Assembly (NCBI RefSeq): GCF_040730185.1
Contig: NZ_CP160402.1
Span: 5,332,001 to 5,396,000, forward strand
Direction of reading: 5' to 3'
DNA length: 64,000 nt
Source: Streptomyces sp. Je 1-332
Lineage (GTDB): Bacteria > Actinomycetota > Actinomycetes > Streptomycetales > Streptomycetaceae
Below, one piece after another: positions 50,608 to 58,990 of the stretch (position 1 is the first letter of the stretch; the number at the start of each line of letters is the position of its first letter). The translations under genes and the position numbers were made by a program. A model generated the notes under the pieces. That model saw nothing but the letters and a program-made list of their open reading frames with translations, was not told the DNA's origin and made no database searches.

Positions 50608-50883
50608 CGCGCCGTTCCCCGCGGCTCTAGGGGGCTGGTCCGTGCGGTTCTTGCTGCGGGTGGGTGGGGGTTGCTCGCGCAGTTCCCCGCGCCCCTTCGG
50701 GGGTGGCCGGCCGTTTTCGGCTGCGGGTGCGTGGGGGCTTGTCGCGCAGTTCCCCGCGCCCCTTCGGGGTGGGCCGTCGGTTTGCCCGTGCGGGTGGATT
50801 TGTGGTTGCTCGCGCAGTTCCCCGCGCCCCTGACGGGGCACTGCCCTCCCCGTGTCCAGTTCCCCCCGTCCCTGACGGGGGCG
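50608..50883. repeat. Intergenic array of four ~68-bp units with hairpin cores
   Basis: The ~430-base gap 50540-50970 has no supportable gene. The core CGCGCAGTTCCCCGCGCCCC occurs at 50608 (variant), 50676, 50743 and 50811, period 67-68, and a degenerate fifth copy near 50850. Each core can fold as CCCC...GGGG. The core is, as I recall, a common Streptomyces intergenic repeat. Open frames across it are artefacts. Confidence 0.88.
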
Positions 50884-50970
50884 CTGCCTCCCGGGGGCCT
50901 GGCGGGGGCTCTCGTTGCCCCGGCGGGGCTCCCCCCGCCCGCGCGCCCCGACGGGCGCTGAGGCTTGCCC

Positions 50971-51243
50971 CTACGCCGTCGCTGAGCGACGGCGCAGTCG
51001 GCCTCGGCTGGGGCGGATCAGTAGGGAGAGCAGGGCCGCCGCTACGGCCACCGCGCCGATGATGGTGCCGGGGGCGTGGCCCGCGCCCAGGGCCATGTGT
51101 GTGACGAAGGCGCCGATCACGGCTCCCGCGGCTCCGGTCGAGAGGACCAGGCTGCGGGCGGGGAGCCGGTGGGACAGTCGGTGGGCCGTGGCCCATGCCA
51201 GGGCGAAACCGAGCAGTGCGGAGCCGAGTGCTTCCAGAATCAC
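50971..51243 (-). CDS. Small membrane protein, 90 residues
   Basis: A protein of about three short hydrophobic helices: VILEALGSALLGFALAWATA, VLSTGAAGAVIGAFVTHMAL and TIIGAVAVAAALLSLLI, ending in a strongly basic tail (RPSRGRLRRRSATA). The longer frame from 51420 is not coding; GTG 51243 follows GGGAGGAACACCCT. Function unknown. It lies downstream of DUF3107 with a terminator between. Confidence 0.75.
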   Translation of the reverse strand: MILEALGSALLGFALAWATAHRLSHRLPARSLVLSTGAAGAVIGAFVTHMALGAGHAPGTIIGAVAVAAALLSLLIRPSRGRLRRRSATA

Positions 51244-51397
51244 AGGGTGTTCCTCCCTCGCGGCCAGGTGCAAAACGGTCGTAGCCGGTATTACCCCCGG
51301 TGGCCGGAATGCAATCCTCCAGAGCTCGCCGGAGACCGCCGGAGTCCTCTTGGAACCCCCTTCGGGGCCCCTCCCGCATGGTGCGTCAACACACGGA

Positions 51398-51429
51398 AAC
51401 GGCCCGGTGGTTGCAACCACCGGGCCGTT
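51398..51429 (-). terminator. Terminator after the DUF3107 gene
   Basis: A perfect 15-bp inverted repeat (51398-51412 with 51415-51429, loop GC) lies 33 bases downstream of the DUF3107 stop and before the next leftward gene. Confidence 0.88.
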
Positions 51430-51462
51430 CCCGTACTTCGTCCTGCGTGCCGCGCCCCTGAA

Positions 51463-51690
51463 CTACAGGGCGCTGAAACCCACCTTGCGTGCGGTCGGCT
51501 CACCGAGCTCGACGTATGCGAGGCGGTCGGCCGGAACCAGGACCTTGCGGCCGTGGTCGTCCACGAGGCTCAGCAGCGGCGACTTGCCGGTCAGCGCCTC
51601 GGACACCGCGTGCTCGACTTCCTCGGCACTCTGGCCGCTCTCCAGCACGATCTCGCGGGGCGCGTACTGCACGCCGATCTTGACCTCCAC
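51463..51690 (-). CDS. DUF3107 protein, 75 residues
   Basis: A small beta-rich protein with EVKIGVQYAPREIVLESGQS, VEHAVSEALTGKSPLLSLVD and GRKVLVPADRLAYVELGEP, the complete DUF3107 pattern known in most actinobacteria. The frame opens at 51747, but GTG 51690 begins the family; GAGGGA precedes it. The TetR gene lies upstream on the same strand, separated by ~130 bases. Function unknown. Confidence 0.88.
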   Translation of the reverse strand: MEVKIGVQYAPREIVLESGQSAEEVEHAVSEALTGKSPLLSLVDDHGRKVLVPADRLAYVELGEPTARKVGFSAL

Positions 51691-51821
51691 GGCTTTGTCC
51701 CTCCGACGCTCAGTGATGTGCGCGGCCTGCCGCGCCGTACTCAGCACACATTAGCCCGGTGAGGCGACCTGCATGCTTGTGCCGCTGCACGCCAGTAGCG
51801 AACAGAGATCGGGAACAGAAG

Positions 51822-52463
51822 TCAGTGGCCGTCCACGCCGTGCAGCGGGAAGCCCGCGATACCGCGCCAGGCCAGCGAGGTGAGCAGTTCGACCGCCTTC
51901 TCGCGCGGGACCGTGCTGCCGCTGGCGAGCCAGTAACGCGCGACCACCTGGGAGTAGCCGCCCAGGCCCACCGCGAGCAGCATCGCCTCGTCACGGGGCA
52001 GGCCCGTGTCCTCGGCGATGACCTCGCAGATCGCTTCCGCGCACTGGAGGGTGACCCGGTCCACGCGCTCACGGACGGCGGCCTCGTTCGTCAGGTCGGA
52101 CTCGAAGACCAGACGGAAGGCGCCGCCCTCGTCCTCCACGTACGCGAAGTACGCGTCCATCGTGGCCGCGACGCGCAGTTTGTTGTCCGAGGTGGAGGCA
52201 AGTGCCGTACGGACGGACTGCAGCAGTGATTCGCAGTGCTGGTCGAGCAGGGCGAGGTACAGGTCGAGCTTGCCGGGGAAGTGCTGGTAGAGCACCGGCT
52301 TGCTGACTCCGGCCCGCTCGGCGATGTCGTCCATCGCCGCCGCGTGGTACCCCTGCGCGACGAAGACCTCCTGCGCCGCGCCCAGCAACTGATTGCGTCG
52401 GGCACGACGCGGCAGGCGTGTGCCCCGCGGGCGCGCTGCCTCTGTCTGCTCGATGGCTGTCAC
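51822..52463 (-). CDS. TetR/AcrR family transcriptional regulator
   Basis: A 213-residue regulator. The N-terminal HTH is RRNQLLGAAQEVFVAQGYHA followed by MDDIAERAGVSKPVLYQHFP; the C-terminal ligand domain contains MDAYFAYVEDEGGAFRLVFE. The actinobacterial form with this spacing is usually placed next to DUF3107 and helicase genes. GTG 52463, 4-5 bases after GGAGGCGGC, is preferred to ATG 52475. Ligand and targets unknown. Confidence 0.9.
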   Translation of the reverse strand: MTAIEQTEAARPRGTRLPRRARRNQLLGAAQEVFVAQGYHAAAMDDIAERAGVSKPVLYQHFPGKLDLYLALLDQHCESLLQSVRTALASTSDNKLRVAATMDAYFAYVEDEGGAFRLVFESDLTNEAAVRERVDRVTLQCAEAICEVIAEDTGLPRDEAMLLAVGLGGYSQVVARYWLASGSTVPREKAVELLTSLAWRGIAGFPLHGVDGH

Positions 52464-52607
52464 GCCGCCTCCCATGATCGTGAATGTGCGGTGTGCGCCG
52501 CGCGGCCATCGTACTTTTCGGTAACCGTGATGTGCGCGGTACGAGCGGAGAATTTCACGGACTGGATGACCGTGAAAGCCGTGCGTAGCAGGGCAAACAC
52601 GGGCAGC

Positions 52608-52823
52608 TCAGCGATAGTCGTCTTCGTCGAGGCTGACGACGCGGGCCTGTTCGGCCAGGTCGGCCTCGTTGGCCGTCGTCGTGTCCACGTCCTGCAAGGA
52701 GTCGTCCTCGCTCGGCGTGAGATCGGTCTGCTGCTCCGCGGCATCGGCCTCGGGCGCTTCGGCGCTGTGGTCGGCGTTTTCCTCGACCTCGAAGGTGTCG
52801 GGGTCGGTCGGGTCGACGGTCAT
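52608..52823 (-). CDS. Small acidic protein, 71 residues
   Basis: A strongly acidic protein, MTVDPTDPDTFEVEENADHS... ending ARVVSLDEDDYR, with many Asp/Glu/Ala/Thr and no hydrophobic core, probably disordered. ATG 52823 follows GGAAGAG. Its conserved C-terminal DEDDY reads like a short binding motif. It is divergent from the alpha/beta hydrolase gene across a region with 11-bp iterated repeats. Function unknown. Confidence 0.7.
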   Translation of the reverse strand: MTVDPTDPDTFEVEENADHSAEAPEADAAEQQTDLTPSEDDSLQDVDTTTANEADLAEQARVVSLDEDDYR

Positions 52824-52912
52824 CGTGGCTCTCTTCCCTGGAGGACTAGTGGTGCGAGTGCCCTGTTCGCCCTCTTCTATGAGCGTAGGAGACTGCCGAA
52901 CGGGGCGCTACG

Positions 52913-52967
52913 CGATCTCCGGGCGATCTCCGGGTCATGTCCGGGCCATCTCCGGGTACTCCCTGGG
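52913..52967. repeat. Five tandem 11-bp repeats in a divergent promoter region
   Basis: Units CGATCTCCGGG (52913), CGATCTCCGGG (52924), TCATGTCCGGG (52935), CCATCTCCGGG (52946) and a degenerate TACTCCCTGGG (52957) follow each other exactly. Eleven bases is one helical turn, so the copies lie on one face of the DNA. Confidence 0.85.
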
Positions 52968-53044
52968 CGCCTCTCCGGGGGGCGCCGGGCGACGTCGGCC
53001 GGATCTGTGACTGCGAACACATGAACCACCGTGTGATCGTCTCG

Positions 53045-53050
53045 TAACAT
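53045..53050 (+). promoter_or_regulatory. -10 box of the hydrolase gene (leaderless)
   Basis: TAACAT lies 6 bases before the ATG at 53057, which has no ribosome binding site. The -35 (TGAACC at 53022-53027, spacer 17) is weak, so an activator is plausible. Confidence 0.45.
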
Positions 53051-53056
53051 TGCCGC

Positions 53057-54046
53057 ATGTCCTCGACCGAGCTGCCAAACGTGATCGCCGCCACCGTCGC
53101 CCCCAAGCCGGGCGTCGTGGCGGTCGCGGCGGGCGAGCAACTCGACTCGGTCAGCCTCCCCGGGCTCACGCTCTCGGTGCGTTCCAGGCCGTCGGTCCGT
53201 GAGGGCCTTCCCGCCGCGTTGTACGTGCACGGGCTCGGCGGTTCCTCGCAGAACTGGTCGGCCCTGATGCCGCTCCTCGAGGACGTCGTCGACTGCGCGG
53301 CGATCGATCTTCCGGGCTTCGGTGACTCTCCGCCGCCGGACGACGGCGACTACTCGGTCACGGGGCACGCGCGCGCGGTCATCCGTTACCTGGATACGCG
53401 CGAGCACGGGCCCGTGCATCTGATCGCGAACTCGCTGGGCGGCGCCATCACCACCCGCGTCGCCGCCGTCCGCCCCGACCTGGTCCGCACCCTCACGCTG
53501 ATCTCGCCCGCGCTCCCGGAGCTGCGGGTGCAGCGCACGGCGGTGCCGACCGGGCTGCTCGCGGTGCCCGGGGTCGCGGCCCTGTTCACCCGGCTCACCA
53601 AGGACTGGACGGCCGAGCAGCGGGTCAGCGGCGTCATGGCGCTCTGCTACGGCGACCCGGGGCGGGTCTCGTCCGAGGGGTACAGCGCGGCCGTACGGGA
53701 GATGGAGCGCAGGCTCGCCCTTCCGTACATGTGGGACGCGATGGCCCGCTCGGCGCGCGGCATCGTGAACGCGTACACGCTGGGTGGCCAGCACGGGCTG
53801 TGGCGGCAGGCGGAGCGGGTGCTCGCGCCGACGCTGCTCGTCTACGGCGGCAAGGACCTGCTCGTCTCGTACCGCATGGCCCGCAAGGCCGCCGCCGCGT
53901 TCCGCGACTCACGGCTGCTCACTCTTCCGGACGCGGGGCATGTGGCGATGATGGAGTATCCGGATACGGTGGCCACGGCATTCCGCGAACTGCTCGCGGA
54001 CACGGGCGAGTTGCATGCATCCGGTCATTCGGACGCGGGGAGCTGA
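53057..54046 (+). CDS. Alpha/beta hydrolase
   Basis: A 329-residue hydrolase. The oxyanion segment YVHGLGGSSQNW and the nucleophile LIANSLGGAI (Ser in NSLGG), DAGHVAMMEYP for the His, and VYGGKDLLVS for the acid. The N-terminal ~45 residues are outside the fold. It ends 8 bases before the DUF3152 gene, so the two form an operon. The NSLGG elbow, rather than GHSxG, places it with the C-C bond hydrolase/esterase-like group; substrate unknown. Confidence 0.88.
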   Translation: MSSTELPNVIAATVAPKPGVVAVAAGEQLDSVSLPGLTLSVRSRPSVREGLPAALYVHGLGGSSQNWSALMPLLEDVVDCAAIDLPGFGDSPPPDDGDYSVTGHARAVIRYLDTREHGPVHLIANSLGGAITTRVAAVRPDLVRTLTLISPALPELRVQRTAVPTGLLAVPGVAALFTRLTKDWTAEQRVSGVMALCYGDPGRVSSEGYSAAVREMERRLALPYMWDAMARSARGIVNAYTLGGQHGLWRQAERVLAPTLLVYGGKDLLVSYRMARKAAAAFRDSRLLTLPDAGHVAMMEYPDTVATAFRELLADTGELHASGHSDAGS

Positions 54047-54054
54047 GGCGGCGA

Positions 54055-55602
54055 GTGGGACGTCATAGCCGCCGGGGTTCGGCCGACCTCGCAGACAACA
54101 CGGACAACACGAACACCGACGACATACCGTCACCGCAGGGCGCACGCCCGCCGGGCCCCGGCACGGGCCGCCGCCGACGCGCCCCGGGAGACGAGGGCAC
54201 CCCCGCCCACGGCTTCCCGCAGGCGACTCCGCCGCACGGGATCCCGCGGGCCAATGGGGCCCACGGTGGGCCCCAGGTCACTCCGTCGCACGGGGTCCCC
54301 CAGGCGACGCCCGCGCACGGCACGCCCCAGGCCACCCCTCCGCACGGCACCCCGCAGGCGACTCCCTCGCACGGCGTGCCGCATGTTCGTGGTGGGCATC
54401 CCGAGCAGCGTGAGTCCGGTGAGGCGTGGGGCGCCGGGCCGCGGCTCGGCGCCTCCTACGGGGCGCCCGGCGTGCGGCCCGCACCGCCCCGTATGCCGGG
54501 GCCGCGCCGCGAGTACGTGGACGCGTTCAGCGGCGAGTTCGCCGACGAAGACCTCTTCGGGGGCGGCGCGAGCCGTCCCTCGTCCATGTCGGCCGCTGCC
54601 CCGCCCCGCGACCCGTACGCCTCCGTCACCGACTGGGACCGCGCGGTCGACGAGGACGAGGAAGCTCAAGGAGCGCTCTGGGCCGACGGAGACGACGGAG
54701 ACGACGGAGTTGGCGGGGCATACGGGGCTGACGAAGCCGACCCCTACGGCCCCGACGGACCCGGCGGCTTCGATGACGATGACGGCAGCGACAGCAAGGG
54801 TGGAGGCAAGGGCCGCGCCTTCACCGGCATCGCCGCCGCCGCTGTCACCACCGTTCTCGCGATCGTGGTGGCCGGCCAGGTGACCGACGGGCCGAAGGAT
54901 TCCGCGCCCCGGCCGCAGGCGGCGAAGGGCCAGGAGAAGCGGGCGGCCGGCGGCGACGCGTCCCGTTCGGACGACCGCCCCACGCCTCCCGAGTCGGCCC
55001 CGGCGACGTACGAGACGAAGATGGCCAAGAAGTACCCGCTCGACGCCAAGCTGACGGCGTCCGGCGACTTCGACGCGATGGCCGGGTTCGAGAAGGCGCC
55101 GGGCAAGGGGCAGTTGTACCGCTACCGCGTGGACGTCGAGAAGGGGATGGGCCTGGACGGCGAGCTGTTCGCGTCGGCCGTGCAGAAGACCCTGAACGAC
55201 GAGCGGAGCTGGGCGCACGGCGGAGGCCGGACCTTCGAGCGGATCTCCTCGGGGAAGCCCGACTTCGTGATCACGCTCGCGAGCCCGGGGACGACCGGGA
55301 AGTGGTGCGCGAAATCCGGTCTCGACACCCTTGAGCAGAACGTCTCCTGTGACTCCGCGGCCACCGACCGCGTCATGATCAACGCCTACCGGTGGGCGCA
55401 GGGCGCCAAGACCTACGGCGACCGCATCCACCCGTACCGGCAGATGCTCATCAACCACGAGGTCGGTCACCGGCTCGGCTTCAATCACACGGACTGCGCG
55501 AAGGACGGCGAACTCGCGCCCGTCATGCAGCAGCAGACGAAGTTCCTCGATCACGACGGGATCAAGTGCAAGGCCAACCCCTGGGCTTTCCCCAAGAGTT
55601 GA
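54055..55602 (+). CDS. DUF3152 protein: membrane-anchored protein with HExxHxxGxxH motif
   Basis: A 515-residue protein. Residues 1-250 are cytoplasmic and low in complexity, including repeats of HGTPQATPPHG type and an acidic stretch. A membrane helix (FTGIAAAAVTTVLAIVVAGQ, ~258-277) anchors it, and the external ~195 residues are the DUF3152 domain. This domain has His468, Glu469, His472 and His478 in HEVGHRLGFNH, the metzincin-type zinc protease signature. Four cysteines (WCAKSG, NVSCDS, TDCAKD, KCKANP) could form disulphides. GTG 54055 is 8 bases after the hydrolase stop. Confidence 0.88.
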   Translation: MGRHSRRGSADLADNTDNTNTDDIPSPQGARPPGPGTGRRRRAPGDEGTPAHGFPQATPPHGIPRANGAHGGPQVTPSHGVPQATPAHGTPQATPPHGTPQATPSHGVPHVRGGHPEQRESGEAWGAGPRLGASYGAPGVRPAPPRMPGPRREYVDAFSGEFADEDLFGGGASRPSSMSAAAPPRDPYASVTDWDRAVDEDEEAQGALWADGDDGDDGVGGAYGADEADPYGPDGPGGFDDDDGSDSKGGGKGRAFTGIAAAAVTTVLAIVVAGQVTDGPKDSAPRPQAAKGQEKRAAGGDASRSDDRPTPPESAPATYETKMAKKYPLDAKLTASGDFDAMAGFEKAPGKGQLYRYRVDVEKGMGLDGELFASAVQKTLNDERSWAHGGGRTFERISSGKPDFVITLASPGTTGKWCAKSGLDTLEQNVSCDSAATDRVMINAYRWAQGAKTYGDRIHPYRQMLINHEVGHRLGFNHTDCAKDGELAPVMQQQTKFLDHDGIKCKANPWAFPKS

Positions 55603-55722
55603 GCCCCCTGTCAGTGATGGCTGGCCGCAGCTTGACGCTCCGTAGCTGAAGAGCGCTCTCCGGGCCTCATAGCGCGACAGAACGCTACCGGCACGGGAAA
55701 GTTACTGCCGTTCACCCCTTTT

Positions 55723-55756
55723 GGTGGCGCGATGGACAACCGTCCATCGCGCCACC
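55723..55756 (+). terminator. Hairpin after the DUF3152 operon
   Basis: A perfect 15-bp inverted repeat (55723-55737 with 55742-55756, loop AACC) preceded by CCCCTTTTGG. It lies 120 bases after the DUF3152 stop and 80 bases before the glycosyltransferase start; ATG 55732 lies in its stem, which argues against that codon as a start. Confidence 0.8.
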
Positions 55757-55836
55757 GGCTTGTCCGCATACGTTCGTCCCGCTGCGAGCCGCCGGCCCAA
55801 CGGCGGCTCCCCACATGGGAGATCGGGGGTGTACGC

Positions 55837-57573
55837 GTGCGCATCGGACTGCTTACGGAGGGTGGCTATCCGTATGTGAGCGGTGAGGCCAGGCTCTGGT
55901 GCGACCGGCTCGTGCGCGGGCTCGGGCAGCACGAATTCGACATCTACGCCCTCAGCCGCAGCGAGCGGCAGGAGGCGCAGGGCTGGATCGAGCTGCCGCC
56001 CCAGGTGAACCGCGTGTGGACAGCGCCCCTGTGGACGGTCGATGACCACGGCGTGGCCTTCGGGGCCGGGTACGGACGGCGGGCGCGGCGGCGCTTCGCG
56101 GAGTGCTTCGGCGAACTGGCCGCCGCTGTGTGCGACTCCGGAGCGGCGGGCGCCGCGGGGGCGTCAGGCGCCGGCGACGCGTTGGCGGACCGTTTCGGCA
56201 GTGCGCTCCACGGCCTCGCCGAACTCGCGAGGGACCACGGCGGCCTCGTCGCCGCGCTGCGCTCCGAAGCCGCCGTGCGCGCCCTGGAGAGCGCGTGCCG
56301 CGCGCCCGGCGCACTCCGCACGGCGCGCGCCGCACGCGTACCCGACCTGCTCGCCGTGGCAAGCCACCTTGAGCGCGCCCTGCGCCCGCTCTCCCTCGAC
56401 TGGTACGGGGACGACGGCCTCGGCGCGGTGGACCTGTGCCACGCCACGTCCGGCGGCCCGGCGGCGCTCCCCGGGCTACTCGCCAAGCACTTCTCCGGAG
56501 TGCCGCTCCTGGTCACCGAGTACGGCGTGCAACTGCGGGCGCACTACCTCGCGACCGGCGACGAGACGCTGAGTGCGCCGGCGCGGGCGCTGCTCACCTC
56601 CTTCCACGGCAGGCTCGCCGCCGAGGTGTACCGCCAGGCCACGATCATCACCCCCGGCAACACGCACGCCCGCCGTTGGCAGGAGCGGTGCGGAGCCGAG
56701 CGGACGAAGCTGCGCACGGTCTACCCCGGCATGGAGACGTCCCGCTTCGCCGAGGTCGGCGACCGGGAGGACCCGGGGGACCCCGACACCCTGGTGTGGG
56801 TCGGCCGCATCGAGCCCGCCAAGGACCTGATCTCCCTGCTCCACGCCTTCGCCGAGGTCCGCAAGGAGGAGCCGAAGGCGCGGCTGCGCATCGTGGGGGC
56901 GCCCGCGGAAGGCCCGGAGGCGCACGCCTACCTCGCACACTGCAGGGCGCTCGCCGCGCAGCTCTTCCCCGACGAGGCTCAAGGCGCCCACGCCGTCGGC
57001 GACAACCCCGTGTCCTTCGAGGAGATCGGCGCGCCCGGGACGCCCGAGCTGGCGGACGCGTACGCCGCGGGGAGCGTCGTCGTCCTCTCCAGCGTCGTCG
57101 AGGGCTTCCCGATCAGTTTGGTCGAGGCGATGTTCTGCGGGCGGGCCACGGTCTCCACGGACGTCGGCGCGGTCGTCGAGGTCATCGGCGGCACCGGGCT
57201 CGTGGTGCCGCCGCGCAATCCGCGGGCGCTCGGCGAGGCGTGCGTGGCGCTGCTGCGCGACGCCGGGCGGCGCGAACGGCTCGGGGCGGCGGCGCGTGCG
57301 CGGGCGCTCGAACTGTTCACCGTGGAGCAGAACACCGAGGCCTTCCGCGGCATCTACCTGGAGATCGTCTCGCACTGCCCGGTGCGCAGGGAGGCGCTCG
57401 ACGACGCGGGCGAGCCGGTTCCCTTCGCCCATCCGGCGGAGGCGTACATGCCGGGGCGGTGGGCGGTCGCCGCGGGTGGTGTCGGCGCGGACGAGGGCGC
57501 GGGCCCGGGCGGGGCGCCCAGCTGGGCCCAGGAGACGGACAGACCGGAGCGGTTGAAGGGGGCGGGGGTATGA
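55837..57573 (+). CDS. PelF-like glycosyltransferase (DUF3492 + GT4)
   Basis: A 578-residue cytoplasmic GT4 enzyme. The N-terminus RIGLLTEGGYPYVSGEARLW is the DUF3492 signature found in PelF, the synthase of Pel polysaccharide, and the C-terminal Rossmann domain has the EX7E catalytic motif EGFPISLVE (Glu422-Glu430) and TLVWVGRIEPAKDLISLLHA. GTG 55837 begins the family alignment; the frame extends to 55732 inside a hairpin. It overlaps the next gene by ATGA and starts a five-gene run with a membrane protein, epimerase and spherulin-4 protein, so a nucleotide-sugar polymer product is likely. Confidence 0.88.
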   Translation: MRIGLLTEGGYPYVSGEARLWCDRLVRGLGQHEFDIYALSRSERQEAQGWIELPPQVNRVWTAPLWTVDDHGVAFGAGYGRRARRRFAECFGELAAAVCDSGAAGAAGASGAGDALADRFGSALHGLAELARDHGGLVAALRSEAAVRALESACRAPGALRTARAARVPDLLAVASHLERALRPLSLDWYGDDGLGAVDLCHATSGGPAALPGLLAKHFSGVPLLVTEYGVQLRAHYLATGDETLSAPARALLTSFHGRLAAEVYRQATIITPGNTHARRWQERCGAERTKLRTVYPGMETSRFAEVGDREDPGDPDTLVWVGRIEPAKDLISLLHAFAEVRKEEPKARLRIVGAPAEGPEAHAYLAHCRALAAQLFPDEAQGAHAVGDNPVSFEEIGAPGTPELADAYAAGSVVVLSSVVEGFPISLVEAMFCGRATVSTDVGAVVEVIGGTGLVVPPRNPRALGEACVALLRDAGRRERLGAAARARALELFTVEQNTEAFRGIYLEIVSHCPVRREALDDAGEPVPFAHPAEAYMPGRWAVAAGGVGADEGAGPGGAPSWAQETDRPERLKGAGV

Positions 57574-58808
57574 GCAGGGAGCAGCAGGTCGACGCGCCGC
57601 GGGCTCCGGGAAGTCCGGGCGGGTGGGACGTGCGGTCGGAGGAACTGGTCGCCGACGCGGCACTGGTGCGCGAGCCCGACGCCTGGCGGGGCTCCGGCGG
57701 TGGCGTCGGAGCGGGTGCCAAGCCCGCGCGGCGCGGCGCCGTGGATCCCGTGAAGGCGCTGATGCACCGGCATCGGGAGCTGTGCGAGCGCGCCGTCGAC
57801 CCGCTGGAGATCGCCGCGGGCCTCGAGGCGCACGGAGTGACCGACCGGACGGCCGCACGGTTCAGGCACCGGGACGTGTTCGCGCTCGCCGAGGAGATGT
57901 ACGCGCGCGTGCCGCGCGACGAGCGTGACGATCGCGGCGAGGGGGAGCGCGGGGCCTCCGTGCTCGCTCCCTCGCGCGGAGCCCCCGAAGTGCCCGCCGG
58001 ATGGGCGCTGTTCGCCCTGCTGCCGGGGGTGGCCTGCGGACTCGCCGCCGTGGGGATCGAGCTGAGCGAGGGGCGTGCGCGGTACGCGGTGGGGCTCGGT
58101 GGCGCACTCGCCGTGGCCGTCGCGCTCCGGGTGGCCCTTCGGTACGGGCCGCTGCGTTCCGCGCACCATGTCGCGCCGGCCACGCGCGCGTGGGTGTGCC
58201 TTCTCGTGGCGTACGCACTCTTCGGCGACGGGCTCATGCGGGCCGCCGTCGCGGGCGGACCCGACGGCCTCTGGGCGCCGTCGACCGCCGCCGCACTGGG
58301 GCTCTCGCTCGCCGTGGCGCCCGCCGTGTGGTGCGCGCGGCTGTTCGCCGTGGGGGCACGGGGACGGCTTCCGCTCAGCCGAGGGCTCGCCGAGTTCACC
58401 GCAGCCGTGCGGCCGTTGCTGGTGGGAATCGTCGCGCTGTACCTGTGCGCCCTGGGCGCCCTGCTCGTGGGGGCAGCGGCGGTCTACGGCGTGCCCGCCT
58501 CCGCCGGCGCCTGGGCGCTCGGCGCCCTGCTGCTGCTGTCCCGGCTGCTCTCCTCGTACGGGTTCACGCGGGCGCCCCTGCTGATGCTGGGCGCCGCGGT
58601 CGCGGTGGAGGCGGTATCGCTCGCCTCCGTGTTCGCGGGGCGGCTGCCCGGGGCCGCGTGGCTCGCGGCGCCGGTGGAGGTCGCGGTCCGCGCCTGGGGG
58701 CCCGGTGCCGTACCGCTCGTCGCGTGCGGCGCCGCCGCGGGCGTGCTGTTGCTCCATTCCCTGCGGGTGCTCAGCCGGGCGTCCGCGCACGGCGACGGAG
58801 CGCCCTGA
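57570..58808 (+). CDS. Polytopic membrane protein, possible polysaccharide export partner
   Basis: A 412-residue protein. The first ~140 residues are cytoplasmic with a conserved segment DPVKALMHRHRELCERAVDP and FRHRDVFALAEEMYARVP. About eight hydrophobic helices follow, the first WALFALLPGVACGLAAVGIE. PelG of Gram-negative Pel systems has about twelve helices and no such N-domain, so this is not a standard PelG; it may be a distinct partner. The ATG overlaps the glycosyltransferase stop, so the two proteins are coupled. No enzyme motif is visible. Confidence 0.8.
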   Translation: MSREQQVDAPRAPGSPGGWDVRSEELVADAALVREPDAWRGSGGGVGAGAKPARRGAVDPVKALMHRHRELCERAVDPLEIAAGLEAHGVTDRTAARFRHRDVFALAEEMYARVPRDERDDRGEGERGASVLAPSRGAPEVPAGWALFALLPGVACGLAAVGIELSEGRARYAVGLGGALAVAVALRVALRYGPLRSAHHVAPATRAWVCLLVAYALFGDGLMRAAVAGGPDGLWAPSTAAALGLSLAVAPAVWCARLFAVGARGRLPLSRGLAEFTAAVRPLLVGIVALYLCALGALLVGAAAVYGVPASAGAWALGALLLLSRLLSSYGFTRAPLLMLGAAVAVEAVSLASVFAGRLPGAAWLAAPVEVAVRAWGPGAVPLVACGAAAGVLLLHSLRVLSRASAHGDGAP

Positions 58809-58942
58809 GGACGCGCGCCGCCAGAACTCCCTGGCCCCATGCGACATCTTCCGGGCCCCATTCGAAAACTTTCTCTCCCGCGGGGCCGACACCGCGGGCC
58901 TTACCCCGTGATTTACGGCAACCCCCTGAAGGAGAACGCCAG

Positions 58943-58990
58943 ATGAGCACCCCCAGCATCCGAGAATCCGGCCCGGGAGCCGCCCGATGA
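58943..58990 (+). CDS. 15-residue leader ORF coupled to the epimerase
   Basis: ATG at 58943 lies after GAAGGAGAACGCCAG, a strong ribosome binding site, and encodes MSTPSIRESGPGAAR. Its TGA (58988-58990) overlaps the ATG of the epimerase (58987-58989), so ribosomes finishing it can restart on the epimerase, which otherwise lacks its own good site. It may be a translational coupling device or leader peptide. Confidence 0.65.
   Translation: MSTPSIRESGPGAAR

Noticed and set aside
50601..50883. Possible CRISPR array or coding repeats
   Set aside because: Spacer parts are related to each other, and frames through it are low-complexity on all strands.
57570..58808. PelG assignment for the membrane protein
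   Set aside because: About eight helices and a 140-residue cytoplasmic N-domain do not match the twelve-helix PelG.
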